Below are positions 13,359 through 25,300 of a stretch of 64,000 nucleotides of DNA, one piece after another; position 1 is the stretch's first letter; the number at the start of each line of letters is the position of its first letter. Source of the DNA: Datnioides undecimradiatus (Eukaryota; Chordata; Actinopteri; Lobotiformes; Datnioididae); the NCBI GenBank assembly GCA_008933995.1, contig WARS01000025.1, positions 4,757,477 to 4,821,476 on the forward strand, given 5' to 3'. Position numbers and translations under genes: made by a program. The notes below the pieces were generated by a model that worked only from the letters and a program-made list of their open reading frames with translations, did not search any database and was not told the origin of the DNA.

Positions 13359-13379
13359 GGAGCTGTCTGTGGTGCTAAA
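13359..13379 (-). promoter_or_regulatory. RE1/NRSE-like site (REST)
   Basis: Read on the minus strand, this 21-mer begins TTTAGCACC, then ACAGACAGCTCC. It matches the canonical RE1 (TTCAGCACC + ACGGACAGCGCC) at 18 of 21 positions, and one of the three differences (T at position 3) is tolerated in the published TTYAGCACC consensus. Both halves are present at the canonical spacing. REST silences neuronal genes in non-neural cells. No promoter is visible nearby, so it would act at a distance, perhaps on LRRC4 or miR-129. Confidence 0.5.
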
Positions 13380-13784
13380 AATGAACATGGAGGATTATCA
13401 AGCTCACGGTCGTAGTCAGAGCTTTTAGTGTGCTGAGCTAAGATACCCACAGAGAGTCGTGGGAGCTGAAACCTTGAGAGTGACGCATATACAATTAATT
13501 GTAATGCCTTTAATCATGCCGCAATCCTCACGGTACAGTCACCGCAATCAGGCGAGGAAACTCACTCTTCAGTCCCAAACTATTTGCGATGATGGCAAAA
13601 AGGTACTGGAAACGTCTGTGTTGGTGCTGTGCTGTGCCTGGGTACCAGGAGCTTTACAGCAATGCGGTGACAGCACCAAAGCTAAGTACAGAGTCTTGGG
13701 AAGATGTACTTAGAGCTTTAGTGGCGTATGCTAGACAGCAAAAGCTGACTGCGGAGTACTGAGCACCACAGGGATGCCAAAGGG

Positions 13785-13860
13785 AGACACGAGAGGGAGC
13801 AAGACAGAGGGAGAGGAGGGGAATGAAGGGAGGGAAGGAGGGGGATGACAGAGGAGCTTC
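13785..13860. repeat. Homopurine tract
   Basis: About 75 bp that are overwhelmingly G and A on the plus strand, with GGGAGG/GGAGGG blocks. Low-complexity DNA of this kind can form triplex structures. It is not coding. Confidence 0.6.
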
Positions 13861-13861
13861 C

Positions 13862-13995
13862 ATTACTAAACAGAGGGAACATTAAGAAGATTTAATTTGC
13901 CTAATGACAAAGGCAGATCCCTAAATGGCTGCGCACTATATTGTAGTGGAGCATATTCCATTAATGCAATACATCTCTGAATATTTAGGTCTGGC
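13862..13995. promoter_or_regulatory. Candidate conserved non-coding element
   Basis: AT-rich unique sequence with GATTTAATTTGCCTAATG near 13888 and CCATTAATGCAATAC near 13957, so several homeodomain/POU-like words in 130 bp. It is flanked by purine-rich and pyrimidine-rich low-complexity DNA, which makes it stand out. Confidence 0.25.
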
Positions 13996-15239
13996 TCCCT
14001 CAGCTTTTTTCCCTCTTTAGCTTTTCCCTCCTTCCTTTTAGCTTTTTTTTGCTTACACCCCTCTGTGCCAGTTCTTTTTATTACATAATATTGCGGACAA
14101 AAAGTACAGAGAGGCTGGTGCATGTGCATCTTTACGTCTCCCCCTCTTCTTCTCCTTCTCTATTCCCTCAATCACTGTACTCCATCATCATCCCAAACAC
14201 ACACGCAAATACGCTTACACAGAGCAAATAAGCTATTATTCATGCACAGATGCACACCAAAACGCAACACAAACACCCGCAACTATAACTCAAGCAAATC
14301 CAAATTCTTGTCTTGTTTCACGCACACTCACTCAAATCAATGCAGTATGCGATTAACATCAAAGCAAAGTTTACATACCAAGCTCCAGGGTGTGGGTAAA
14401 GCATGCGCATTCATAATTGATGGCAAAATACACCCGTCCCTGAACGCGCGCGCACGCACACAAGTGGGGCCCTTACTTCATTCTGCCAAAGTTGCCATTA
14501 CTCAAACGGAGCTAGAGGGCCAAAACAACTAAAGAAATCAAGATATGTGTTTGTTTTAAGGCGATATAAATGGACGCATTCATAATTCTGCACATATTCA
14601 TAACTCTGCAAAACACACAGTAACCCTCATTAGCCCTCAAACGCTTCCTGCTATCCACACAGTTAAAGCAGAGGGAACCTGTACATAGTGAACACATTAC
14701 TATACACGTGATGGATGGATTAGCATGTTTTTTGGACCTTGGTCGGTGGGTTTTGCGCTTATGTGAGGCTTGATTTGTTTTAGGTGGTGCTCCAATTTGT
14801 TGCACGTAAGCAGCCCATTTCTCTTTGTTAGCGTGCTAATAACGTTCTAAGTCAGAGGACTTTGTTTTGCTAAGCCAGAGAGCCGTGTGAGGGCTGTAAC
14901 TCGCCGTCCTCGGATTCTCGCTCTTTTTCGGGGCCGTCCCGTATGACCTTGCTTCCCGCGGCTGAGTTGGAGATTAGAGATTAGATGGGGGAGAATACAA
15001 CTGGGGGGATTTAGATTGTTAAAGAGAATCTACGGTTTTAAGCAGGGATGCCAAAGAGAAAAGGAAGGTCTTAAAAGATACATTAAAGCTGAGCCACAGT
15101 AGTACTGGGAGATGAGACAAAAAGGAAGAGGGAAGGGCCTGGTGTGTAGGGAAGTGTGTGTGTGTGTGTGTATGTGCGTGTGTGTGCTTTTCTCTTCGTA
15201 TGCCTTGGGCTAGAAGTAGTGGGAGGTCTCTCGTTTTTA

Positions 15240-15360
15240 TTCCAACATAGTTGCTAATCCCCTAATTGTGCTTAATTACCTGATGGCTCTAATTAGGGCC
15301 CTTGATAGTATGAGAGGAGCGACCCTCCTGGTCGAGTCATAAAAAGACCCCTGGCTGGTT
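15240..15360. promoter_or_regulatory. Candidate conserved non-coding element
   Basis: Within 60 bp it holds CCTAATTGTGC, CTTAATTACC and TCTAATTAGG (about 15260-15297), three TAATT-type homeodomain cores in a row. Spacing of about 12 and 24 bp and lack of repeats suggest a homeodomain-bound element. This is inference from motifs. Confidence 0.3.
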
Positions 15361-15397
15361 GAGAGCAGCGTGGCTCTTCTGTATGTGTTTGAGTGTT

Positions 15398-15401
<4 letters not shown>

Positions 15402-15433
<32 letters not shown>
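15402..15433. repeat. (GT)n microsatellite
   Basis: Sixteen GT dinucleotides; another GT-rich patch lies at 15152-15186. Confidence 0.95.
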
Positions 15434-15435
<2 letters not shown>

Positions 15436-15571
15436 TGTGTGTGACGGGCAAAGGAGAGGAGGGAAGATGAAAAAGAATTTGTTGGAATGTGTGAATTTGC
15501 AGCCAAGCATGTGGTGGGGTTGAAAAGTGAGCTGGTGATATAGATAATGGGATGACTGTTGATGAAGTGCA

Positions 15572-15597
15572 TGTGTGTGTGTGTGTGTGTGTGTGTG
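15572..15597. repeat. (TG)n microsatellite
   Basis: Thirteen TG dinucleotides followed by a GAGA-rich stretch. Thr-His repeat frames on the minus strand are artefacts of this and the 15402 run. Confidence 0.95.
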
Positions 15598-16509
15598 AGA
15601 GACAGGGAGACAGAAAATGAGTGAGCATATGTTCACTTCACATTTGCCCCTCTCCTCTTCCTTTCCACCCTCTTCTTCTTCTTCTCTCAGTTTTTTTCTC
15701 CTAATAATGATGAGGGGTTGACATGGCAGTGGGCCTGCTCTGTTAACCAGCTTATGTAACCGTGCCCTGGCGGCTTGGAGGATGTGCTGACAGCATGCTT
15801 TCTCAGCGTCATTAGCAGAGTTACACAGCTGGCTCCGAAATAGGGGGTGGAGCGAGGGAGACGGAGAGATAAAATAGAGGGAGGAAGGAAAGAGTGACTG
15901 GGGAAGTTGGGAGCTGAGCAAAGGCATCAGCAGGGCTCAGTGCTGAAGACAGAAGATGGGAAGAAAGTGGAGGCTAGCCAGGAGCTGTGGGACCTCCAGG
16001 AGGTCTATCCCAACTCTCCCAGCTGAGCGTCTAACTCAAACGCTACTGACATGCCTCAGTCGTGCATAGCTTTCCACCCTCTTTTCCACATTTAATCAAT
16101 TTTTACTGCAGCAATGCAGCAGGAGCTCCTCTGTTCCACCTATTGTTTTTTTGCCTCAAAGGAGACAGACATGAAAGAGGGGGAAAAAAAAAAATAAAGA
16201 AGTGCTTTTCTCCCATCGGGCGCTCGTACAGCATGCTATCGTGCCCCCACATCAGAGGCAACAGAAAAGCAATTCACATGCAAATACCAATCTCCCTGTG
16301 TACTGAACACAGATTAGAAAAACAGCAACCTTGCATCACAGACCCCGAACAATGTCGGGGAAGACGCGTCAGATAACACAGATGTAACACGTCTAAAACA
16401 TCAAACGCACCCGGAAACTGCACGACAGAGGAAGCTGTCAATCAAAATGTCTGAACTCGAGCACCCTCTGAGGATCAAACTCAGTATCAAGACAATATAC
16501 AACACAGGC

Positions 16510-16700
16510 CAACATTATTCCTTATTCACATGCCGCAGTGGAAACTTGTGCAGCGAGTGGTTCGTGCAGTCAACAAACCTGTTTTGATTTGCCTGTAAAG
16601 CTGCCATGTATATAAAATGAACGTCGCAACAGGAGTTGAATCAGCAGCCAAAATATCTCCGAGGCAGTTATGAGCAATTTAAATTAAGCTATAGCATCCA
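16510..16700. promoter_or_regulatory. Candidate conserved non-coding element
   Basis: Unique-looking segment with CATGTATATAAAATGAACG near 16605 (a TATA-like word) and GAGCAATTTAAATTAAGC near 16672. It lacks repeats and open frames. A weak promoter reading is possible but no downstream exon is visible. Confidence 0.2.
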
Positions 16701-17047
16701 TCGTTTCTTGGCTACGACACCAGACAGCAGACACGTATCATGATGAGGAGGAAAAGGTTGATGGGCTGATACTAAAACACGTGTGCCAAACTTTATTTTT
16801 GACTCAGTCTTTGATCTGACGTCTGTAATTCCAAATGCAGACACGCACGCCCACGCTCTTTCTGTCTCTCTCCCCTGCATAGTTTTGCAAAAGCTGCTTG
16901 GTTTCAAGCTGAGTGTGATTGGTGGAGGGCCCAGTCCACCGAGAGCTGCGAGCTCAGGGCCTGGATAAACATCCGCTAGGCATAGCACAGAAGCAGAGAA
17001 AGAGAGAGAGGTGGGGATGGGCCGCACATCTCCAACACCCTCGCCAC

Positions 17048-17077
17048 CAGCAACAGCAGCAGCAGCAGCTGCAGCAG
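17048..17077. repeat. CAG-type triplet run
   Basis: A short CAA/CAG run interrupted by one CTG. The plus-strand frame over it reads as a glutamine run followed by a serine-rich acidic stretch, but no splice borders, start context or homology support a gene. Confidence 0.75.
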
Positions 17078-17999
17078 TCTGAGACCCCCTCGTCCTCAAG
17101 TGTTGACAAGGCAGAGTCTGGAGGAAGAGTTGGGGAAAGCAAGCACAAGGAAGTGGGAACAGTTGAGGACTCTGATGATGGTTTTTTTCAAGGTTTAAGA
17201 CGCAGAGTCAGTGCGGAGGAGATTGTTGCATGGCTCACAGAGGAATGAAACAAGCAGTGGATGCAAAGAATGTGAATATATGTATGTGGGAGAGAGAAAG
17301 AGGGAGACCATGAGGCCGACATATGCATTTGTTTATGTGTTTGGTGCAGCGTTTCAGGCTTTTGAGCCGTCATCAGTCAGTCAATACCTCCAGCTCTGAC
17401 AGCTTGCAGTTCTCCCACTTTATATCACCTCTATTCCTTTGTTACTCCTTCTCACGCCCTCTCGCCTCAGGTAGACGCACACAAACAAACAGCGTTGTTA
17501 TATTCTAATTCCATCTCCATCTCTCCATCGCTCTCACCCCACTTCCCACAGCCTCTGCCTTCATTTCTTTCTTTTTTTGCTAACGCTCCCATCTCTGCTC
17601 CTTCTCTCTCTCTCCAGAGGGGGATTTCTGTGGGACAAGTGCCATGTCATGGTTTATAGTTATATAACGTCTGTTTTGTTTATCTGGTTGTGTGTGTGTG
17701 TGTGTGTGGTTACTGAGTGTCTGTTCTGCGCCCGACACTGACGTCACAGACAGATAACAGGCTTAACTTTGACGAGCCCCCAAAATGCCTTGGGGCAGCG
17801 CGGTGACACGGTTTCACCTCAAAACCGCAGCAACATCCCACAGCAGCGCTTAACACAGAGAGCTGCTGCTCTGGGCTCGCGGTGCATCTGACATCTCCAC
17901 GTACACACAGAGGTGCACCTACAGAGACGTCAACAGCAACCAAAAAATGGGGAAATAAAACATGCTCGCAGGGTACAAACTCATTTGCTTATTCATTGA

Positions 18000-18310
18000 G
18001 TTGCTACTAGGGCGTGAGCGATATATCATCAGGCAGGTAATACCAGCTTATATAGACTTATTATGTATATATGGATATAGTAGCTGTTTATGTTGGCAGA
18101 AACACAAATTGAAATTGCTTTGCACAGAAGTTGTATAAGCTGCCTTTTCTAATGCATTTTTGATCTACTGGTTCTATAATTGAAGTTTAATATTTAGCAG
18201 AGCACAACTGATATGAGACCTTTTAGACAGATACTGACTTTAGAGGGGGACATTCATTTGATATGGCAGCTGATAAAGTGAACTTCTGAGCTGGAATGAC
18301 AATAGATTTT
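18000..18310. repeat. Possible degraded teleost repeat
   Basis: The phrases GTGAGCGATATATC (about 18014), ACTGATATGAGACC (about 18208) and CATTTGATATGGCAGC (about 18253) resemble a degraded interspersed repeat with 'gatat' motifs found in many fish genomes. Family and ends cannot be set by eye. Confidence 0.3.
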
Positions 18311-21300
18311 TTTTTAAATGTGGACCTATATGTCATGTGAGGTTACCAAGAAAGCTAATTTCTTAAACAAATAACTTAATGTATAAAGAATAAATTTCCA
18401 TTAAATATGCTATAAAGTAACTTTGAAGTGAGACATACTACCAGCAACAGGAAACAGAAAATACAGTTTGCATATCTTCGCATATTGGGAAAACATACAC
18501 TGATACGACTGCTAATCTAATATTTAATATTTATTGTAGTTATTTTGTATAGTCACATTATTTACAACAATTCTGGTAAAGCCTATTGTTTTAAATGTTA
18601 CAATGTTACTTTATATGTGCTGTTCTTGACATATTCATACAGTCAAGTTCACTGCTCAACTGCAAAATCTCCTATTTTACTTCATTTCGCACCTCGAGCG
18701 AGCAAATTCAGTTTTGTTCAGCTGCGCACCCACTCAACCGCAATCATAAAGATGAATTCATAAAGAATAAAAAGCTCCCAGTCCAACACACTGTCACTAC
18801 GGTTCCCTTTGTTAGTGTGTGATCAGGTGTGGCTGACATCAGGATACGTGTGAATGACATTACAGTCTGTCTCCTGGAAGCCATTTCTATGTGCACCTGT
18901 TACCTACAGTAACAGCTTTGACCTGACCTGAAGAGGAAAAATGCAAAAAAAACCCAACATAATTTTATAATAATTTAATCTTTTTTCTTATCCTTCCTAA
19001 TTTTAAGAATTATTATGGGACCTGTCGGGCCATCCTGACCCCCGGGGTGGTTCAGGTCACAGGTAAAGTCAGCACTTTGTGATCCCTGCAACTGTCACAG
19101 CCAGTCCAAGTCAAACATTTGACCTATTCTCCGCTGTCGGAAGTGGAGGCCTATGATTTGAGCTGCAGCTCTCAAAGTGAGTTGAAAAGTGGACAATGGA
19201 GAGATACAGCGTTGCCTCTGGGCCACAATACTGCCAAACTGACACTAAGGCTCCTCCTAAGTCGGTGGGTACTCACTGTGCTTTGGCTTGCTGAAAGAAC
19301 ATCCCTTGAAGAGGGAGACAGAGAGGGAGAGCGAGAGATGTGAGGAAAGCTACTGATTTTCTATTCTGTGTGAGGTACGCCGCCTGCGCGCGCGCATCTC
19401 CTGCAAATTTTTGTGGGTTTTTTTTTTTTTCCAGGGCTTCTTTTAAGTAGCACACTGCAGGCAAACACAAATATCCCTGAGGCTCGGGGTGAAGGGAGGG
19501 CTTGAAGATGGCACAGAGAGAATCGATTAGGACGCGCACACATACATACACACACACGCACTCAAGGGTCCCCCCAGACGCTTCCTGGTTGCATGCTCCC
19601 ACAGAGCCATACACACTCATGCATGAATAAATGTTACACAACACCTACCCCATATCCCCTGCTCTCCAGAAGTCGCCCTCACTCCATTTATCATTCACAG
19701 TTTTCTCATTTTGTGCCATTTTCCTTGCTCTCTGTTCTCCCCGTCCCCTCTCCTCCACTTCCCAAACCCCTTGTCTCGCCGTTATTTTTCACAACACATG
19801 GGAGACGCTCTTCCCTGTTCTTCCACTCATCCCAGAATGGATCCTTCCCTTTTTGCTTTGACTTTGATGAATCATTCTCTCCCCCTGAAGAGCCCCAATT
19901 ATATCTGACGGAATAGCTTCTTTGCCATTGATGTTTACCAAGCTATCTATCCATTGCCAGGACTGTGCTGCTGGTTACAACGTTGCTGTCACTCACTTGG
20001 CTGAACCGACAGTATGAAGAGCTAAAGTGGGGTTCTTGCTGCCAGTGGCAAAAGTAAACACGCTGCAGTGAGCCAAAATGGTGACAAAAATGTCACTGTC
20101 AAGCGAGTGGAGCAGTGACAATGTCCTTTCACGAGAACTTCAATGTCTCTCCTCGGAGCCACTCCGTGAGCTGAATTCTTCCAGACAGTTCTGACATGTT
20201 GCAGAAAAACGGTACAAAAGTTTGATTTGTGTTATTTTAATTTAATGAGGATTTTCAGTCCGCCAGTTCACCTCCCAAGATGACAGAAAAATAAACAGAA
20301 TAATAAGAATACTTTGAGCATTGGCTCGGCGCGGCTGTGCTGGTGAAAAAGATTTGATTCGGTCCGTTGCCAAGCTGCACTCGCCGTGTTTGTAAGGCCG
20401 CTTTTCAGTGCTCTCTGTTTTGTAAATCACTTTGGATAAAAGCGTCCCGTTAAATTATAGATTAAGCCCAAACCAGAATTGCACTTGTGATGAAATTATT
20501 TCTTTTTAAGAGGCGCTGGCAGACACACAATTGACGCCGGCTGGCTGACAACTGGGTGCAGGTGGTCAGAGCTCAGCAGTGTTTGATTAGGAGCTCCGCA
20601 TAATGAGTGGATTCGGGCACTTACAGGCAGAAAATTCAAACACATAGAGACACACGCGTGCAAAAGGTTGTCTATCCCCGCGAGGACCATCCTCTCTCCA
20701 CATCAGAAGTGGACGCTAACTTAAACACTTACTCTCATCTTTACCAAAATAAACAAAGTTTGCGAAGTTTTGAGCACCAAGTTTTTAACCCCACCGGCCC
20801 ACTTTGAGGTTTGTTTCCAAAGCATGACTGCAATGCCCAGTTTGAGTCCTTACAATATGATAGGATCAAGAGCCAACACACACACTGTATTTGGCATAAT
20901 GTCCACCTATTGGTATTCACCACATGGTGCAGTCTTGCTTTGATCTTTGTCCCACACGTGTTCTCCCAGTTCGCCCTCTCTTTGCTGCCTCTCTGCCTCC
21001 GATCGCTCTATTTACCTCAAAGACAGTTTGTCCATATTTTAGTCCCATTTGCATGACAAGACTCGGTAAAGCTGTCCTCTAAGTCAAGGTGGAAGAGGGA
21101 CTGTTTGACAACTTGATCACACAAATGAAAACCGGGAGCCGCCAACAAAAAATCCATAAAAGACAGAGGGAGTGACAAACAATCAAAATCACGGAAATCT
21201 GGTGTTTGCTGGGTGAGATAAGTTCACAGACTGTAGAGACGCTGTTTGATGAAGGCTTTTGAGATTTAAGTGGCTCTTGTTTTCACAACTTTGCGGTTTT

Positions 21301-21390
21301 TGCAATTAGCTCTCAGACTCACAAAGGCTTTCATATCAAGATCTAACAAAGCAGATGTCCCTCAATAATATCCAGTGGAAACATTCGATC
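18310..21390. other. Gene-free stretch
   Basis: Mixed AT-rich DNA without supported exons. It holds a poly-T run near 19420-19431, CG-dinucleotide alternation near 19384-19396, and CT-rich DNA at 19660-19800. A unique-looking AT-rich segment with ATAATTTAATC lies near 18971. The open frames are short and overlap on both strands. Confidence 0.45.
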
Positions 21391-21399
21391 ACGTTACTG

Positions 21400-21720
21400 C
21401 AGCCTGTTAGTATTGAAAAGTAAACTAAATGGAAAAGGAATATTTCAATGGGCATTAATTAATCTGTGCATCTGAGGTATTTTGGCATCAATGCTGCAGA
21501 GAGAAAACAGTATGTATGTAGCCTTCCCATCACCACCTCAGGGAATCAGAAGACATCAGCCCACAAGACGACTAAACTAACTAAACTGGAGATTATCTTA
21601 ATTGCTGTAATCCGATCATTACTTTGGTCGTTAATCAATTAAGTGTTTGGCCTATAATGTGTCTCAAAATGGTGAAAAATGGCCATGATGTTTTCCTGAA
21701 GCCCAAATTAGCACCGTCTG
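21400..21720. promoter_or_regulatory. Candidate conserved non-coding element
   Basis: Low-repeat DNA with GGCATTAATTAATCTGTG near 21452, ATCTTAATTGCTG near 21595 and CGTTAATCAATTAAGTG near 21630: four homeodomain-type words in 190 bp, the last a paired, palindrome-like arrangement. CCATAATG/GGCCATGATG words follow. No open frame of note. Confidence 0.3.
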
Positions 21721-22286
21721 ACACAGTCAAATTCAGTTCGATGCCACAGAAAGACCCAGAAATGTAGCAAATATTCAGATCTGAGAAGACGACTTAATAT
21801 GTTACGCGTTGTACATTCAAAAGCATAAAAATGAAAAATTAGTAATGACAGTGTTTGTCTGCGACTGAAACTGACCCTCCAGCTAAAGGTGCTTCTAATA
21901 TCCACAATGAATACAGTTAAAATGGAGGTTATTATATATCTTGCGTGCTCTCACAGGGTTGTCATGTGTTGTAAAACATGCAGACGTGTGTGCGTGCCTG
22001 TATATATATTTGATGAAAGTGAAGGTGAAGATAACAGAGACATTGCAGAGTGCTCGTCGTCAATATGTGCTCAACTGCGGGTTCTTTGCCTTTGATCTAT
22101 AACAATAAAAAGGCAATTCTGAAGTTAGACGGGAAGGTCATTGATCTGGCCTCGTGAAATATCACCTACGCATCTGGCCACACTCGGCTGAGCCCGCCAA
22201 TCGAACACTGGCAAGTCGCGACGTGCATGTGTGTGCGTGCACATGTGCAGGTATGTGGGCAGTGGGAAGATCTCAACCCCTGGCCG

Positions 22287-22287
<1 letters not shown>

Positions 22288-22327
<40 letters not shown>
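22288..22327. repeat. (CA)n microsatellite
   Basis: Twenty perfect CA dinucleotides. Flanked by unique-looking segments at 22090-22210 and 22340-22510. Confidence 0.95.
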
Positions 22328-22329
<2 letters not shown>

Positions 22330-22331
<2 letters not shown>

Positions 22332-25300
22332 GTATCGGGCGAGCCAATAAAACTGGGATTATGGGAATAAGACTGGCGAGCAGAGCGATGCCTACTCTCT
22401 TTGCTTTAACATTACAGTGTGGAACTAAGGCAATCTTTTGGCGGTGTACTCATGCAAACTCTGACAGCCTTGCCCCTGAGTCGCCCATGCCTGGGGAAAT
22501 GTGCTGAGTTAAGAGCGCTTCATTAAACCTTCACACACATATACAGACACACACACATACGAGCGCTCCCCCTCCTTCAAGCCCCATCAATGTGCAGGTG
22601 CACAAACACACTGCAAATGCATACACAAGCACAAATACATAGACACAGAGATGGGACCCTTGTCGCCTGCAGTGGGCTTGCTGGCACACTTCCTCCACCT
22701 AACTGTTATTGCATTAGCTGTATAATGTAATGATGGGCAAGGCTTTGACTGTTTGCCATCCTTGAGGGCCAAAAGACACTGTAGGCTGTCACACAGCAGA
22801 GAGGGACACACCAAGGTCAGGGACTATTGAGGCTGACACACGAGTGTGTAAACTAAATTAAAAGGAAGTGTTGAAGCGGGGCACACAGGAAAAAGGACAA
22901 GTAAGGAGTGGAGGGGAGGTTTAGTGCCTGCGTGAGCTTGACAAAGTCAGTGACAGAAATTCTGCTTGATTTAATTCTGCAAGTGTTTTCACCAGCACAG
23001 TGTGGAACTTTGAATACAATGTGAATGAGCAACACTTTTGGTAAACACTCATGGTAGAAAATGTTTCTATAAGCATTTATAAGTGTAAATATGCTAGTGA
23101 CTTATATAGTTTTGGAAAATGTTTAAATGAATGGAAATGTAGATTATGCTCAAGTGAACAGCGTGGAAAAGCAAACGCATAAATCATAATCCCAGTGTCT
23201 ATACATTATTAATAAACAAAGTAAATCATTAGAAGAAAGCAACACGTAATATGTAACATGTTGAGGACATAGCTATGTGTAGCACTAAATAATATAAAAG
23301 GAACAATTCCTCATATCTAATGAGTAAAAGCAAAACTCTTGAGAGAAAGATGAGAACTTCTTTTTAAGAACGACTTCTGATTCCTGAACGCATGTGTCAG
23401 TGGAAACCTAGCAGCATTAATCTTAACTACAGCAAACAGCATAACAGCCAGGCATGAGTCTCTGTTATGAACAAACTAAACAGATTAAAGGACGTCATAA
23501 ATAAATATGATAATACAGGGGAAAGTATTCTCAGTGGAACATGATAAACAGATATCTGCACAGCAGTGAAACACAGGAGTGAACGACTTGGACGACCGAA
23601 TTAGTGTTTACAGTTCTGGCTTGCTAACAGGCGTAAAACACCGAGCCAACAGTTGGTCATCAGCTGCTGTTGCACTGCACCACCTGTTGGAATCAGCTAA
23701 TCAGGCATCAATCAGTGATTCTGCTCATCTCTCGTTTTTTCTTTTTACTTAAGCTGCTCTTACATCAGATTAACAGCTCCTCTCTCACCACTGTTATATG
23801 CTGCAACTGTACAGACTATCAAACGGTCAGTACATGCGTGCTGGTAGCAGCTTGCTCTTGACTCCTGTCCATACGCTCTGCTCTTGTGCAAAACGGTGAA
23901 GTATCTAGTTCTTTAAAGTCAGCTTGTGCAAACATCCCAGTCGACCCAGTCACACTGGCTCAATATCTTGAAATACTTTGAAGGTGCAGAGAAAAATAAT
24001 AAGTATACTCCATTTTTAATTTTTAGTCAAACGACAACCTGCAAGATTTAACTGACACACAATCGTAATCTAATCATGTACATTATCGCAATTCAAAATA
24101 CCTTTAACTACCTGAAGGCATCGCTAGTCCCGACTGTCTTGCTTTCACAGAGAATGAAGAAAACAATCTGCCAGTGTCATAAATAATTGAACAAGCGATG
24201 ATGTTTATTGGTAACAACAGAGGTTGTAATCAGATGGTAAGTGATGCTGACACATTACTGCTGTATATTACTCTTCTTATCTCCCGTCCTCGAGAGACCA
24301 TATTGATCTTTTGCGCACTGAACTTGAAACAAAGAACTGCTCTGCCCCCCCTCACCTCCCCAACCTCCCCCTGCAGCCTGTCCTTTAAAGGGTTCGTCTG
24401 TGTCAGTGCAGAGGTGCAAGTCAACCTTTATTGCTCTTTATTCCACCTCTGCTGCTTCTCCTGCTGGAAGACAGCAACAGTGGAGGAGGAAAGTTAAGAA
24501 GAAGAAAAGATGAGAAAAGTTGGAGTGGAGGAGAAAACAGGATGCCGCCGTGTTTCGGCACAGCACATTGAGATGAGGTGACCTCTAAAAGCTTCTTCTG
24601 ATGGAATATAAATGAAACTATAAATCATGTCAAATAAATCTGCTCAAGTTATTGCATTGTGGCGTATACAGGCCAGAATTGTATTTCATGGAAATTTATT
24701 TCCAGACAATAAGTTGGCACTCTTCTACCTCTAAAGACGGAGGTTGATTTACAAAATCGACACAGTTAACACACATAAATATATGGAAAAGGCTTTATCA
24801 AATTGGATTATAGCAATAATAACCGTGTCTATAGGTATAGGATTAAAATATGATACTGATGCTTTTCTCAGTTATGGTGGCTTTTAGAGCTCCAAACACT
24901 CTTAAAGGTTTGTGTCTGGTATAAAAATGGGTGAGTAAATGAGTGATCAACCAACTTAAGTATATGAGGAGGAAAATCACTTCATATTGTAATAAATTGT
25001 GATGGTTCAGGGATTGTACCATCTAAAGATGTGAGGATTATGCTATCTATGGTTAAAAAAAACATGGGAACATTCCATTAGCATAATAATGTACGATGAA
25101 CAGATAATTCTGAAGGTGGTCCGCATTGAAGACTGATGGTGGAGCGGCAGTGTGGTCTGCTGGCGCTCTGCCAGAACACTCAAGGGTCAATTAGGGCATA
25201 TCAGCTGGGTTTTCAAACAGCATAGAGTTTGACAGTATGTTGGAGATCTCAGTAGGCCAGACACCCCTGAGCCTTTGGGGATCCAGACAGGCAATTAAGG

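Noticed and set aside
15293-15927. Thr-His and Ser/Pro-rich minus-strand frames
   Set aside because: They arise from GT microsatellites and CT-rich DNA, not from a gene.
16919-17248. Frame with a glutamine run and acidic serine-rich tail
   Set aside because: The Q run is a CAG simple repeat; there are no splice borders, homology or polyadenylation evidence. Could be revisited with RNA data.
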